Source: Taiwanofungus camphoratus (taxonomy: Eukaryota; Basidiomycota; Agaricomycetes; Polyporales; Taiwanofungaceae). From it: a DNA stretch of 64,000 nt. Shown here piece by piece: positions 34,178-44,984 of this stretch. A program made the translations under genes and the position numbers. Position 1 is the first letter of the stretch. Every line of letters starts with the position of its first letter. The DNA lies in the NCBI GenBank assembly GCA_003999685.1, contig CP021224.1, forward strand, positions 620,001 through 684,000, read 5' to 3'. The notes under the pieces were generated by a model. That model saw only the letters and a list, made by a program, of their open reading frames with translations. It had not been told where the DNA came from and did not search any database.

Positions 34178-35719
34178 CGGCTCTATATTGCGCACGTCGT
34201 TCCGTTGATGTTATACGGCGCTCAACTGTGGTGGAACCCACAGTGGAAAGGCCTCAAATGGGCTGCAAAAGAACTGCAGACCCAGTCGAGAGCAGCCCGG
34301 TGGATTACTGGCTGCTTCAAGACCACACCGATTGGGGCGATGGAGATGTTGGGTGGGTTGGTCCCCATCCGCATCCAGGTCGACCGGTATATGGAGAAAG
34401 CTGCGCTTAGAGCGCAGCGAGTTCATGAAGGGCACCCAATGAGGGCCGTCCTTCCACCCTATTGGGCGACCAACGTCACCAATATCACTGCGCCATGGCC
34501 GCTTAACTCGTGCCGTGGCAAAAAACAGGCTGTCACCCCCATGACGTTCATAGATCGCATCGGGCGGCAGTCATCAGAAGACTTTGCACCACTCCATCCA
34601 GAGGCGCGGCCCGGTGATCGGGTCGTGGATCGGTACATTGATCGCTTCGAGCGGGTGTTCCTGGACGGAAAAGGTCCAAAAAAACGCTCCCCTGAATTCG
34701 CCAACTGGTTGGAGTTCACCTGGTGGCCGGAATTCCGGCACCAGTTGGCCCAGCCAGAAGGGCGAATGCTGTTCACTGATGGATCGTATGCAAATGCGCC
34801 AGAAGTGAGATCAGGTAGTGCGTGGCTCGTCATTGATGGGGAGGACCACGTTGCCTATGGGAAGTTCGGGGCCGGCAAGGTCCAGAGCTTCGATGCAGAG
34901 ATGCTGGCATTGGTGCGTAGGCTGCGTGAAGCGGTCCGTGATGTCCCTGCCCACATCACCACCCTTATAGTCTGTTCCGATAACCAATCGGCACTTGACT
35001 GAATCTTCAAGCTGGAGGTTGGACTGTCGCAGATGGTGGCGGTCATGGCTTCCCAACACGTACGAGCGTTCCTCGATGCAGATGAACGCCGATGCATTGT
35101 CCTTTTTTGGGTTTCATCTCATAAGGGCATTTTTCAGAACAAGTTCGTTGATGAACTCGCGAAGAAAGCACTGGATGATCCCCAACCGGAATTCATCTCA
35201 CAATCAATGGCCCTTGCTCGTGTCAAGGCAAGGGTCAAAAAGCGCTGGGGGACATTAGTTGACAATCCCAGCTATCGTGGTCGCCGGTTATGGAAAGTAA
35301 CCGAAGACGCCCTACCGCTGCACGGGACCACAGCTAAGGGCACGTGGGTCTTGAAGGCAGCTGGCAAGTCCAACAAGGAGGTGGCACGTGTGTGTTGTGT
35401 GCTCACCAACCATTTTCCAGGCAGTGAATACCGTTCTAGGTTCAACATCCCAGGCCCTCACCTCTGCTTATGCGGAGCGGAGGAAACTCGGGAACATGTG
35501 CTCTTTGACTGCCCATTTTGGATCAGGACGAAGCGCCATCAGGGTCCTCGTGACCCGCTTCTGATGGGGCCCCCTGAACAAAAGGGATGGACCCCAGATG
35601 ACATAATGGAGTTCCTTCGGCTTAACCCGATGGTCTCCACCTTTGATTGGGTGGAGATTCTGGCAGAATCTCTGCTTGAAGCTGAAGCTGCGCGCACGAG
35701 AACATTCACTCGTGCTTGA
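34178..35719 (+). CDS. LINE ORF part 3: RT thumb, RNase H, knuckle
   Basis: This third coding piece of the LINE begins with the thumb/linker (LMLYGAQLWWNP, SRAARWITGCFKTTP). RNase H follows with LFTDGSYANAPEVRSGSAWL, FDAEMLALVRRL, the SDNQSALD box and later FWVSSHKGIFQNKFVDELAKKA. A TGA at 35000-35002 falls directly after SDNQSALD. The end carries CLCGAEETREHVLFDCP, a C-C-H-C knuckle common at the C-terminus of fungal LINE proteins. The frame stops at 35717-35719. Confidence 0.87.
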
Positions 35720-35722
35720 CTT

Positions 35723-35944
35723 ATGTGCCACACTGTTGGAAGACAAGCGGCATGGCAGCGGTTCCATGCGGACCGACATTTAGATCCCGGAATGACCACC
35801 ACCCTGGGTGGAAAATACCGTGATTTCTGCGAATGGTATGACGCCAAAGCGAAGGCGTTTGAATTATACCATAATTGGGTAGACGAGGGGGTAGCGGAAC
35901 CTAGTATCCGCGATGACCCCCCTGTATACCCGAATGATAACTGA
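35723..35944 (+). CDS. small frame at the 3' end of the LINE
   Basis: This 73-residue frame opens three bases after the LINE main stop in a different frame. It is rich in aromatic and charged residues (KYRDFCEWYDAKAKAFELYH). It could be a small downstream protein of the LINE, or the original C-terminus left in another frame. I do not recognise it. Confidence 0.35.
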   Translation: MCHTVGRQAAWQRFHADRHLDPGMTTTLGGKYRDFCEWYDAKAKAFELYHNWVDEGVAEPSIRDDPPVYPNDN

Positions 35945-36239
35945 GGCCTGAAACCTGTAGGGCTACACTCAGTTCCCTAGGTGATTTACTGACGGAACGG
36001 GTCCACCGGGCCGGGTAAACACACAGAGCGTGAAAAGCGGGTCGGGCGGGGGTCGGGTATGGCTTCCTATGGATGACTGTACCTCTCCTTTTGCAGGCCC
36101 AGCTGGATTATATGCCCACGCCACATAACGAGGCCACCGAAAACTGTAGATGCGCCGCTCATGCGGGCGCGGATGCCCACTTACTATCATTATTACTCTA
36201 CATGTACCTACGTCGTATGGAGTATAAACTCGAGGAATT
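35945..36239 (+). other. LINE 3' untranslated region
   Basis: No coding frame is evident. The strip precedes the poly(A) tail and would carry the signal recognised by the LINE reverse transcriptase. Confidence 0.6.
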
Positions 36240-36259
36240 AAAAAAAAAAAAAAAAAAAA

Positions 36260-36272
36260 GAAGTCGCCAGGC
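36260..36272. repeat. right target-site duplication of the LINE
   Basis: GAAGTCGCCAGGC directly after the poly(A), identical to 15428-15440. The UBX gene starts 203 bases after its end. Confidence 0.9.
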
Positions 36273-36475
36273 TGCTGTTTTAGTGTTTCCTCCATTGCCA
36301 ACAACTCTTATTGTGGCACGTGACCGCATATCCAACGAAAGCGCCTTCGAAGGCGCTCACGCGCTGCGTAGTCGCCGTACACAGTGCCAATCTGCGTTAC
36401 TGCTCAGAGCGAATATCCAGCCTTGCGCTATCAACAGCCTGTTCACCACTGGATTGAACTTCTAGTCTTGTGAAG

Positions 36476-38101
36476 ATGTCATGTGATAGAGACGTCCTTC
36501 TCTCAATGGGGTTTGATCCTGCCCGTGTCGAATGTTCGCAGTTCCGTTCTGCACTCACCTCACGATCGGCTGACGCTTTCTGTTCTGCTTAAACCTACCC
36601 CCATGCAGGGGCGCTGAAAGCTACAGGCGGATGGGGCCTACAGCCCGCCATGGATCATATCTTGGCGAACGAAGGGAAACAAATCCCGGATCTCTCATCG
36701 GTGTCTGCGTCAGCTGCGCCGGCTGCAGATGCCAGCGGTGGCGAGCCGATGGATGAAGATGATGAAGAAATGCAAGCCCTGCAAGCTGTGTATGGGAAGA
36801 CTGGCGCTGCGGGACAAGCTGCTGCTGATGCTGATGCGGGAGCCAAGGTGAGCCGCACTCTTTGTTCCTCAGTCTGTTGTCTCACATCTGTCGACGTATC
36901 TCACGCGCCTGCGGGAAATGGGTGCGATGTTATATGACCACTAGAGTATCAAGTGCTCCGTCTGCGGAAAAATCTTCAAGAATACCGCGCTTGCCAATTA
37001 TCACGCGGAGAAGAGCGGGCATGACCAGTTCGAGGAGTCGACTGAAGAGGTCAGGCGATCATACTTTCTTAGCTACTACGCATCTTTCGTGCTAAACACT
37101 TCAATATCCCTGAATGGTGCATCTGCTTATCCAGGTTAAACCTTTGACTGAGGAAGAGAAAAGGCAGAAACTTGCTGAGCTCCGAGAGAAAATGGCGGCG
37201 AAACGAGCCGTAAAGGCAAAGGAAGATGCAAGAGAGAATTTGGCAAACGAGGCCATTCGGCGGAAAGCTGGCAGAGTAAGCTTCACGTATGACTTCACCG
37301 GCGGTCCATGGATCCTCACACATCCTATATAGGACATAAATGAGCTCCGTGAGGAAATAAAAGCGAAGGAGATGAAGAAAGAGGCCGAGGCCAAACGCAG
37401 AGGTGTGCATCATCACGGACGAATGGGCCGGTTTGCGTGCTTAATTTGTCCTCTCGCAGAGAAGCTGGAGGATGCTAAAGCGCGGGCGGCCATAAAGGCT
37501 CAGATCGAAGCTGACAAGAGGGACCGCGCGGAGAAGGCCGCGCGGGAGAAGGCTCTGCGTGAAGGGAAGCCAGTGCCAGGGAGCTCAGCCCCTGCGGCTT
37601 CCACTCCTGCTGCTGCACTTATTGCTTCGAAAACAGCAGGTAGAGACTACCCGGAAACTCGACTGCAGATCAGGCTAGCGAGCGGCGGACAGCCGTATAC
37701 GACAACTTTGTCTAGCGACGCTAGTGCGTAATTGATGTCATTTCCTTTCACCAGCGTCATCAAGCCTGACAATCCTCGAACAGCTCTGCGCGAAGTGGCA
37801 GAATTTTTGGCCGGGCAGACACTATCAGTAGACGTTGAGACTGTCGCTTTTGCACAACATTTTCCAAGGTTCGCTCAATCTGTCCTGACCACCGATTTCT
37901 GGCGTCAATTGAAATACTCCACTTTTATAGGAAAATGTTCTCTCCCTCTGATTTTTCACGGACCCTCAGAGATCTTGGGCTGACTCCTTCTGCAGTACGT
38001 TTCACCTCGGTTCTCGAGTGTTGTGCCTGGCGCTCACACACTATCAACGTGCTTTCACACCGTACCTCTCGACACACACATAGGTCCTGATTGCCTCATG
38101 A
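36476..38101 (+). CDS. UBX-domain p97/Cdc48 cofactor with UBA-like and C2H2 modules
   Basis: Nine exons (36476-36533, 36609-36847, 36945-37049, 37135-37275, 37333-37402, 37460-37723, 37784-37868, 37931-37994, 38084-38101) give 347 residues. A UBA-like start (LLSMGFDPARVEWALKATGG) binds ubiquitin. A C2H2 finger follows (CSVCGKIFKNTALANYHAEKSGH), split only at its edges. Residues about 135-235 form a long charged coiled coil. The C-terminus is a UBX domain with TRLQIRLASGGQ, DATLREVAEFL and the p97-binding FPR loop (HFPRKMFSPSDF). The layout matches the SAKS1/UBXN1 group, which links ubiquitinated clients to the Cdc48 ATPase in the cytosol or nucleus. The transposon cluster now sits 216 bases upstream of the ATG and may have replaced its promoter. 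Confidence 0.92.
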
Positions 38102-38581
38102 TGCGATGACACGGGTGAAATCTGGGGTTGTATTTTGCAAGATCAAGTGGTACCAGATGATGGTGTATTTGTAAGGTTGTTGTATTTCGTGCTTTCAGAT
38201 GATTGAATGCATGCTTCGTGCACCCTCTCGGCTGTGAAGCGAGCTCGTAGTGACTTCATTAGGCACAGCGTTCGATGTTGTCGGTCATCCTTATGATGAT
38301 GGCGGAGTCGCGGTCATGTCGAACGCTGTTTCGCGGACACAAAGTCGGAATCAGATGTTCTTTCTCTGGGCGTGGCAGCGCAAGCGAGCCCGTCGGATGA
38401 TTGTAGACAGCGTAGCTCTTTCCCGAAATCGAGATATGTGCCTGTGGGCGTCTAGCTATGCCTCCATCAGTAGGTGAATTCAGCGCCATCAGGACTTTGA
38501 CTTTTCTTTCCTTCTCACTCTCATGTCCACCTAACACCCTTATTCATTTACCATCGCATTGCATGTTCTGCCTGCACAGCG
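38102..38581. other. spacer and promoter of the coiled-coil gene
   Basis: No gene is seen. A pyrimidine-rich leader (TTTTCTTTCCTTCTCACTC) just before 38581 fits the promoter of the following gene. Confidence 0.4.
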
Positions 38582-40574
38582 ATGGAGTCCACTCATACCC
38601 GCTCGCCGACTACACCGACGGCGCGCTCACGCCCCCCGCTTCCCCACGGCCCGCGAAGTCCCAAGCTCGTGCCAAAGAGCCCCACAGGCATCCCGCTTGA
38701 TCTGTGCAGCCGCCTGGACGAGGCTACTCCAGCGTACTACAGCCCACGCTCGTCCTCCTCGTCCCCATTCTCTGCGGCATCGCCACTATATCAGGATGCG
38801 GCGTCCGGCTTCTACCTGTCGCGCCCGAGCAAGTCGAGCAAGGCAGTACAGACTTCGGTCGAAGAGCGAGTAGTTGTGGCGTCAGCTCCCGCCGCTTCAC
38901 CGGCCGTAAAGGTCATCAAGAAGCCGCCAACGTTGACCCCGCCGCCTCCTCTCCAGTTTGAATCTGTGCCGGTATCATGGCGGGGGATGACCCTGGAGGC
39001 TGCACACTGGAGCCTGACATCGGAACAGCTCCAAGAAATCGTTTCTGGAGCGATCCGCAAGTCAGCGCAGGAGTCGTTTATCAGACTGGTGCCGCTGAAG
39101 ACGCTCGACGAGGAGCTGGTGCAGGAGTTAGAGCGCCTTGACTCGGTAAGCTGTGCGTGTAGCTGTTAGCCGTGGCGGTGCCTGACCATAGGATTTACCG
39201 TTCGCAGCTCAAAGCGATGACACAATCCCAGTACCGATTCAACATGCACAGACGGACGATGCTACTACAATCTCTCAATGCACTTTCCTTCACACATTCC
39301 TCTGATACCGCTGACGCCGAGGCCCTCGCCAACCTGACCACCCAGCTCGCAGAGGTCACCGTCTCGTGTGACCGGCTCATGGAGACGCTCCTGACGATCT
39401 CCGATCAGCGCGCCCAGATACAGCGCTTACAGGACGTGCACATCGCATCCGCGCTTGCAATGGCACTGCGGAAGCTGAACGCGTCATATGGACGGCGGGC
39501 GGCCGAGCTAAAGAAGGCACAGGCTAAAATCGTTGAGCTGCAGGCAGAATTGGAGGAGGCATGGCAGGTCGCGGAGGAGATGGCACAGGAGATGGACGAC
39601 CTCGATAACTTTGATTTTGGCTCGTTCGACGATGAGGAACCCCCTGTAGTTGTCGGGGACAGATTCACTGAGACAAGCATGGAGGTTACACACATAGCAG
39701 GCGTGTCAGGGACTGCACTGGGAATGAAGGCGACATGTACGAGCGTGCCAGGCGATCAAACACAGGTCGCTGACCGCGCTAGCCGGGTCTCAGCAGCAAG
39801 AAAGCGAAGCACCCGCGCATCCAAAGCGAGCTTGAGGCTTCCGAAGACGTCAAGCGATGCTGCAGTGGACCAGTCTCTAATGGCTGCCCGAAGAAGCCGA
39901 AGCCGCAGCCGTAGCAAGATTATACGCCGTCCATCTGCGAACACGGGCAGCAACGTGCAAGTACCTGCGATCCAAATCGAGGGTCCTGCATGCAGAAGCG
40001 ACTCGTTCTTGGAGATGGCAGAGACCAGGCCTCCGACACCGACGCCTACCCTATCTCACACGCAGGAGGCTCCCCCACCACTTCCACAGACTTCTCACTT
40101 TACATCCAGGTCTCACAGAGATACCCTCGGTGTGTTGTTTTTTCCCTTCTCTGCATCTTGACTAAACCAGTTTATACAGATGTCCCTGCACCCCCACCCG
40201 ACACGCCTTCCAACCCTCAGCCATCTCCTGGCTTCGATCGTACAATGATACCCCCACCAACAGTGCAGGACGCGAAGGTTGGTTCGCGCTATACCACCAT
40301 ACATCAAGATCGTCAGTTGCCCGCTCGTCGCGTGCAATCCCTACAACCACGTTCGCGCAGCAGTCCCCTTGCTGTCTCCTTGAAAAGTGCAGATCGTCGT
40401 TCGAGGTCAGACGATCGACTACTGGACTGGTCATTAACAGATAGCATGAAGCCGAGGCGATACTCAATACCCTTCAGGGCAAGGACGGTAGAGTGCCCAC
40501 GGACTGCGCTGGCGCAGGCTGTGGCACCTCCAGGTCGAATATCAGAGCACGCAATGACGAGAAGCAATACCTGA
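38582..40574 (+). CDS. coiled-coil protein with low-complexity arms, unknown function
   Basis: Three exons (38582-39145, 39208-40129, 40180-40574) give 626 residues with phases closing. I do not recognise a family. The N-terminus is Pro/Ser/Arg-rich with many SP and TP sites, as in proteins controlled by proline-directed kinases. A helical middle (ESVPVSWRGMTLEAAHWSL; LDEELVQELERLDS) leads into a coiled coil at about residues 250-330 (AAELKKAQAKIVELQAELEE), then an acidic hinge (DDLDNFDFGSFDDEEPP). The C-terminal third is basic and disordered, with SRSRSRSKIIRRPS. This layout suits a septum, spindle or polarity scaffold, but that is a guess. The ends of exon 1 and exon 2 have clean GT donors. 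Confidence 0.75.
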
Positions 40575-41224
40575 TTCAGCGGCGTCAGCTAATATTCATC
40601 ATCCCTTGGTTTGAACCTTACTGTCTTGGTATGTGTTAAAGTGAGGCGGTGTATAACGGTCCGTCCTGCTGATGCTATTTCATAGATTCATTAACCACAC
40701 TTCTGGCTCCCAACGATATCTTCATGCCATACTCTGTACATATCATGTCCCTCAAACACGCAGGAAACCTCAAACCGGTTTGTCGGACGCTGGATCTCTT
40801 TGCTGTATCGTCATATCATTTGTGTACTCGCTCTCAACATGTGCATGTTGTTCTTATTTATCTTTCATTACTTCCGTAGCATCCATCTCGTCATATCAAC
40901 CCACATACTTGTCTCTCCCGGTACTGTATTCCATCATTTGATACCTACTAACGTTACTTGGAAGATTGCTCGGAATACGGAAGCATCATTGGTAGAATAG
41001 GCCATGGTGGATTTTATATCAGCCAGGACAATATCATTGAGCAAGGGCGTCTGAGAACATGTATGAAGAAATCATGGTGAGCAATGGTAACGACTGCTAC
41101 AAAGTGCGCGCATTTCGACGCTTGATACAGTGATAGTAACGAAAATTCTTTATCTGCGAACAGGATCCATCTATCCTAGTTCCACGAAGGGGGGAACACA
41201 CTGACGCGTTATGTGAGCTCGACA
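40575..41224. other. no gene recognised
   Basis: This gap lies between two converging genes. It is AT-rich with short frames lacking motifs, and likely holds both 3' untranslated regions. Confidence 0.45.
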
Positions 41225-44200
41225 TCAACGACCCATATGAACAAACGGAACCCATCGGTAAGGTGGGACACCTGAATCGCGCATCTGTTTCACAGTGTGG
41301 TGCAGAGCTTCTGCTGCTCGTTCAGAGTATGTCTGCTCGCGTATCTGATCATTGTTTGCGCCTCCGTGCGAGTCTGTTGCATCAGGAGAAGCCGAAAACA
41401 AATACCTGTAAAAGCCTTCAGCGACGACTGGCCCATCTGAATCCGCAATGGCCCACATGGTAGCCACAACCCCGTGAAAACCAGCATATATCATGCCTCC
41501 TGCGAGATGCATAGCTTCATCGGACAGTTTTATGTCCCCAGTAGCACTCTCGCATGCAGTCATAAGCGCAACCTCAGCATTCGGGAGAGAAATCTGCATA
41601 ATGCGTGACAAGTCAAGGTGATCGTCTTGCAAGATGAGGGAGCTTCGCATAACGTCACGCTGAAAGATAGACTGCTTGCCATGACAAGCAAAGTGAGCCC
41701 ATGTGTAATCAGGCAATGCTCCGGTAACGGCTTCCACTGTCGCTTCGTTGCCCTCTAGAGTAACCATCTGTTTCTTTGGGATAATGCTGCGCATAACGGC
41801 AAGCTCTCGAGTGACCCCGGGCAAACAAGGAATATTAGGTACATTACTGGCAGGAACACCAATAGCCAAGATCGCCGGTGGCTTTTGGGAAGCTTTAGAT
41901 TCAGCGACGAGCAGGCTCAACGTAGGTGCGTAGGACGAGACGACGTAGTCAAGGTCATCAGCAGATTCTGGGTTGGTATGAATCTGGTCTCCTCTGTACA
42001 GCATCGCACCATGTATGGGCAACGACGCAAAAATGCCAACAGGGCACCACCAGATACGTCGGGAGTCCACGACAGATGACTAATCTACCTTAGTCAACAC
42101 TCCGAGCTACGCGCGATTATTGCTACGTACCTCAATTTCCGCAAGAACTGGCTTCACGACAGCCTTCTGTAGTTCGCTCAACATTTCGTTAAGCGAAAAC
42201 ACCGCAGTGTGACCTAGCTGAGCCTTACGATCAAGTATCGGCGTCTCTAATCTAGAAGGCGCTATGCGAGCCAACCCAGACATAATCTGCCGCATTCTAC
42301 CAACGGTTTCCAATGTGATAGATCCCAAAGGTACACGTTTGACTAGATCATCCGGTGAGAGAAGAATCAGAGCATCGCATCGCATTTTACTGCAATTGAG
42401 CAGTACAACGGGGCCTCGGGAAGCAGCCAGTCGAAGCCGGTCGTAACACGGGGGAAGCAGAAAATCACTGAAGCCTTCGATCTGGCGCACCCTCTCAAGA
42501 AGTTGTTCCCAATCTCGAGCAGCTCGTCTGCGTTCTGCATTATCAGATATCCAAGGTGGTAGGCCAGAGCTCGAGTCTGGCACGATGTAGACCCGCTGGT
42601 CGATGGTCCCCAGCAGTCCAGCTGCAGCATGTACTTCATCCGCCAAATCGGCATCCACCTTGCGCAAAGGATCCAGGTTTGTCCTCAATTGAAACATTTG
42701 TTGCCAGAAGACGTTTCGACCCTGCTCTAAAAATTCCACAGCAAGTTTTAATTCCTGAGCTGCGATTGCACATGCAGCCGCGTCCGCTGCCAGGCCAGCA
42801 ATTCGGGTGAGCAATTCATTACGAGTCCTGGTATCCTTCCCAATCCAGATCAGCTGAGGAATTATGTTATGCGCAACTCTATATGCTTCTAGGGCATCCA
42901 TAAGGCGATCGCAAGACGACGCATGGGTAGCCCATCGCTCGGCTGCATCAAATCGAACAGAATGCGGGACGATGGAGGAAAAGTTGTAAGATGTTGAAAC
43001 ACGTCGTAGAAGTTCGTAGGCTTCGTTGATCAAAGATTCGTTGCATTGGCGTATCGACCAAAGCTCGAGTAGACCCCTCGACAGGTTGACCATCCACTGG
43101 GCAGAGAGAGGATGAGGAAGGGCACCTTCTTCGTCTATTGCTCGTCGACTGAATGTAACGCACTGCTCAAGGTCCTCTTGCTGCTGCAGTCTCTGCCACC
43201 GTCTGTAATAACAAACGCTCAAGCTCCCAAAGTATCTGCCCGTTTCGGATGCTTCCCGGCTCTGAGTGCGCCTTTCGACGGCGCGAAGGGCACAAGTCAG
43301 TGCTTCTTCTAAGTGTAGAACATTATCTGAACATTCGTAAAGGGTGAGAAGAGTCGTTCCCAGATTGGATAAATAAATTGGTACATCGTTCTGAGTCGTT
43401 ACAAGGGCGTTTGCAGCGCGGGCTGCATTCACCGCCTGTTCTGCATCCTCCTTGTCGCGGGCGCCTTCGTATCTGGTGACGAGTGCGACACTGAGGGATA
43501 AGTATGAATACTGCAGGGTGACAGGGTCAAGGTCGCATTCCGATGTCGCAGTGTAGAGATAGAGAATTGCTAGATCCAAATATGCAAGCTCTTGGAATCG
43601 TTCGTAATGAAGCCAAAGGGCGTTGCAGTAATTAAGTCGACGTTTGTTGAAGGCGGGATGGTCACTGGGAGTGGCTTCAAAAGCCATCCCAGCCAGTTCA
43701 AATCCCTCTTCTAAATCATGCAGAATTCCGCGACGTTCATAACGTCTCAGAAGAGCAACTGCCAGACTAGAATGGAAAGGGGCACGGCCTATGTCCGCCA
43801 AATCTTCCACTTTGACAGCGCCTCGCAGTAAACTGATTGCTTCATCCAGGTCGTGAAGATCTTCGGTATGTGCATATGATTGCATCAGCGCTTTACTGAG
43901 GCCGTGCCGATATGTAGCTGTCCATGAGTCTGGAGGGGTATCAGCAGTCGCTTGAACTGCGAATTGGCTAAGTCGAATGGCCTCTTGCAGATCGCTATCA
44001 CAGCCTTGACCATCTTCATATCTCGTTATGAACGCAGTGCTGAGAGTATGATGGTACAAAGGTAAACTGGGATGATGCGAGCCCGCAGCCACAATAGCTG
44101 AAGATCCTATATCGATGGCCTCTGAGAGATAGTCTTTGTGGGAGTCAAGCCTCTTTGACTTCTGTGCTTCGTGTAACGTCAAGAGGGAGACGCATAGATT

Positions 44201-44452
44201 ATTTAGGAACATAGGACGGTCCGGATGACTGTCAGATGCCAACTGTAACGCCTGTCGCTCCCAGAACAGAGATTCTTCTGCATCCTCCGTACGTCCAAAG
44301 CGTTCGAAGCGAGAGAATAGATTAATTGCTAGGTCGAGGTAACCATCAAGCAGAGCATCCTGAGATCCACGATGACTGGCCACGGCGGTTCTTGCTTCCT
44401 CTACGGCTCGATTGTAGCCATCATCACATTCAAACGCAGACTCAGGCTGCAT
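41225..44452 (-). CDS. TPR-CHAT caspase-like protein
   Basis: Two large exons (42131-44452 and 41225-42079) with a 51-base intron give 1,058 residues. Residues 1 to about 500 are tetratricopeptide-type helices (LNNLCVSLLTL, LAVALLRRYERRGILHDLEE, YLSNLGTTLLTLYECSDNVLHLEEAL). After a linker, the C-terminal part is a CHAT domain, a clan CD protease fold, with the catalytic His in AHFACHG (about residue 901) and the catalytic Cys in ALMTACESATG (about 950), so it is likely active. It ends in PYRWVPFVHMGR. CHAT proteins are relatives of caspases and separase; in mushrooms TPR-CHAT genes are numerous and variable, and a role in self/non-self recognition or regulated proteolysis is suspected. Substrate is unknown. 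An upstream exon may extend the N-terminus. Confidence 0.9.
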
Positions 44453-44522
44453 TTCATTACGTGAGTTAACCTTGGGAAATAGTGGAATCGTGACCAGAAA
44501 TGTGTAGTCGAGTAACGCATAC

Positions 44523-44738
44523 CTGGTTCATACCACCTAGATGCTGGGGGCAATAATCACAACGCTGGTGCTCGGTCGGGGCGCCAAAGCTCGACAATGG
44601 TGGAAAATTTAGGCTGGTACATATACCACATTTCAAACTTGACTTCCCGACCGGCCAGAATGTGCCTGGAAATGGCTCAGCGGCGAAGGCAATCATCAAA
44701 CCAAAAGAGATATGAGGTAGAATATAGGTCTCCTGCAC
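44523..44738 (-). CDS. possible upstream exon of the TPR-CHAT gene with two CxxC pairs
   Basis: This 72-codon block ends at a GTATGC donor (44517-44522) and lies in phase with an acceptor CAG at 44447-44449, giving a 76-base intron that would join MNQ to PESAFECDDGYN. It contains CGIC and CDYC separated by 19 residues, preceded by hydrophobic sequence. The spacing recalls the cysteine pairs at the N-terminus of fungal HET-type proteins. If real, the protein would be 1,128 residues. The alternative is that the gene starts at 44452 and this is untranslated. Confidence 0.35.
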
Positions 44739-44984
44739 TGAAACACATCCGTCTGAACGCTATCATTATCATGACTTCAAAGCTTTGGATGGCTGAACGG
44801 TTTGTGAGCCAGATTCGATTGCAAAGCCCAGAAGTACGCGGTTGAAACGCGTGTCGGTGTGCAATATCGCAAATAGGCGCCTTTTAGCACCTTGTCTAAG
44901 GGCACATCGACTAACTGATACATTGGCATTTATGGTTACATCAACTACGTCCATACCTACTGTAGAAACATAACTGTATTACCG

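Larger units (their letters stand above)
15441..36259 (+). mobile_element. LINE (APE-RT-RNase H), about 5.3 kb, split by three LTR insertions
   Basis: The LINE lies in four pieces: 15441-15553 (5' leader), 27633-29752, 31454-32475 and 34178-36259, about 5,337 bases in all. It ends in a 20-base poly(A) at 36240-36259 and is flanked by 13-bp duplications. The coding part has an apurinic-type endonuclease, a reverse transcriptase with an FYVDD box, an RNase H and a C-terminal CxC...HxxxxxC knuckle, an order typical of Tad1/I-type fungal LINEs. No separate ORF1 with zinc knuckles is seen, so the copy may be slightly 5' truncated or of a one-ORF type. Besides the three insertions it has in-frame TGA stops at 32317-32319 and 35000-35002. 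The reading frame is otherwise well preserved, so the copy is not ancient but cannot be active. Confidence 0.92.

Noticed and set aside
36240-36259. A processed pseudogene poly(A) tail
   Set aside because: It follows LINE 3' sequence and is bounded by the LINE target duplication.
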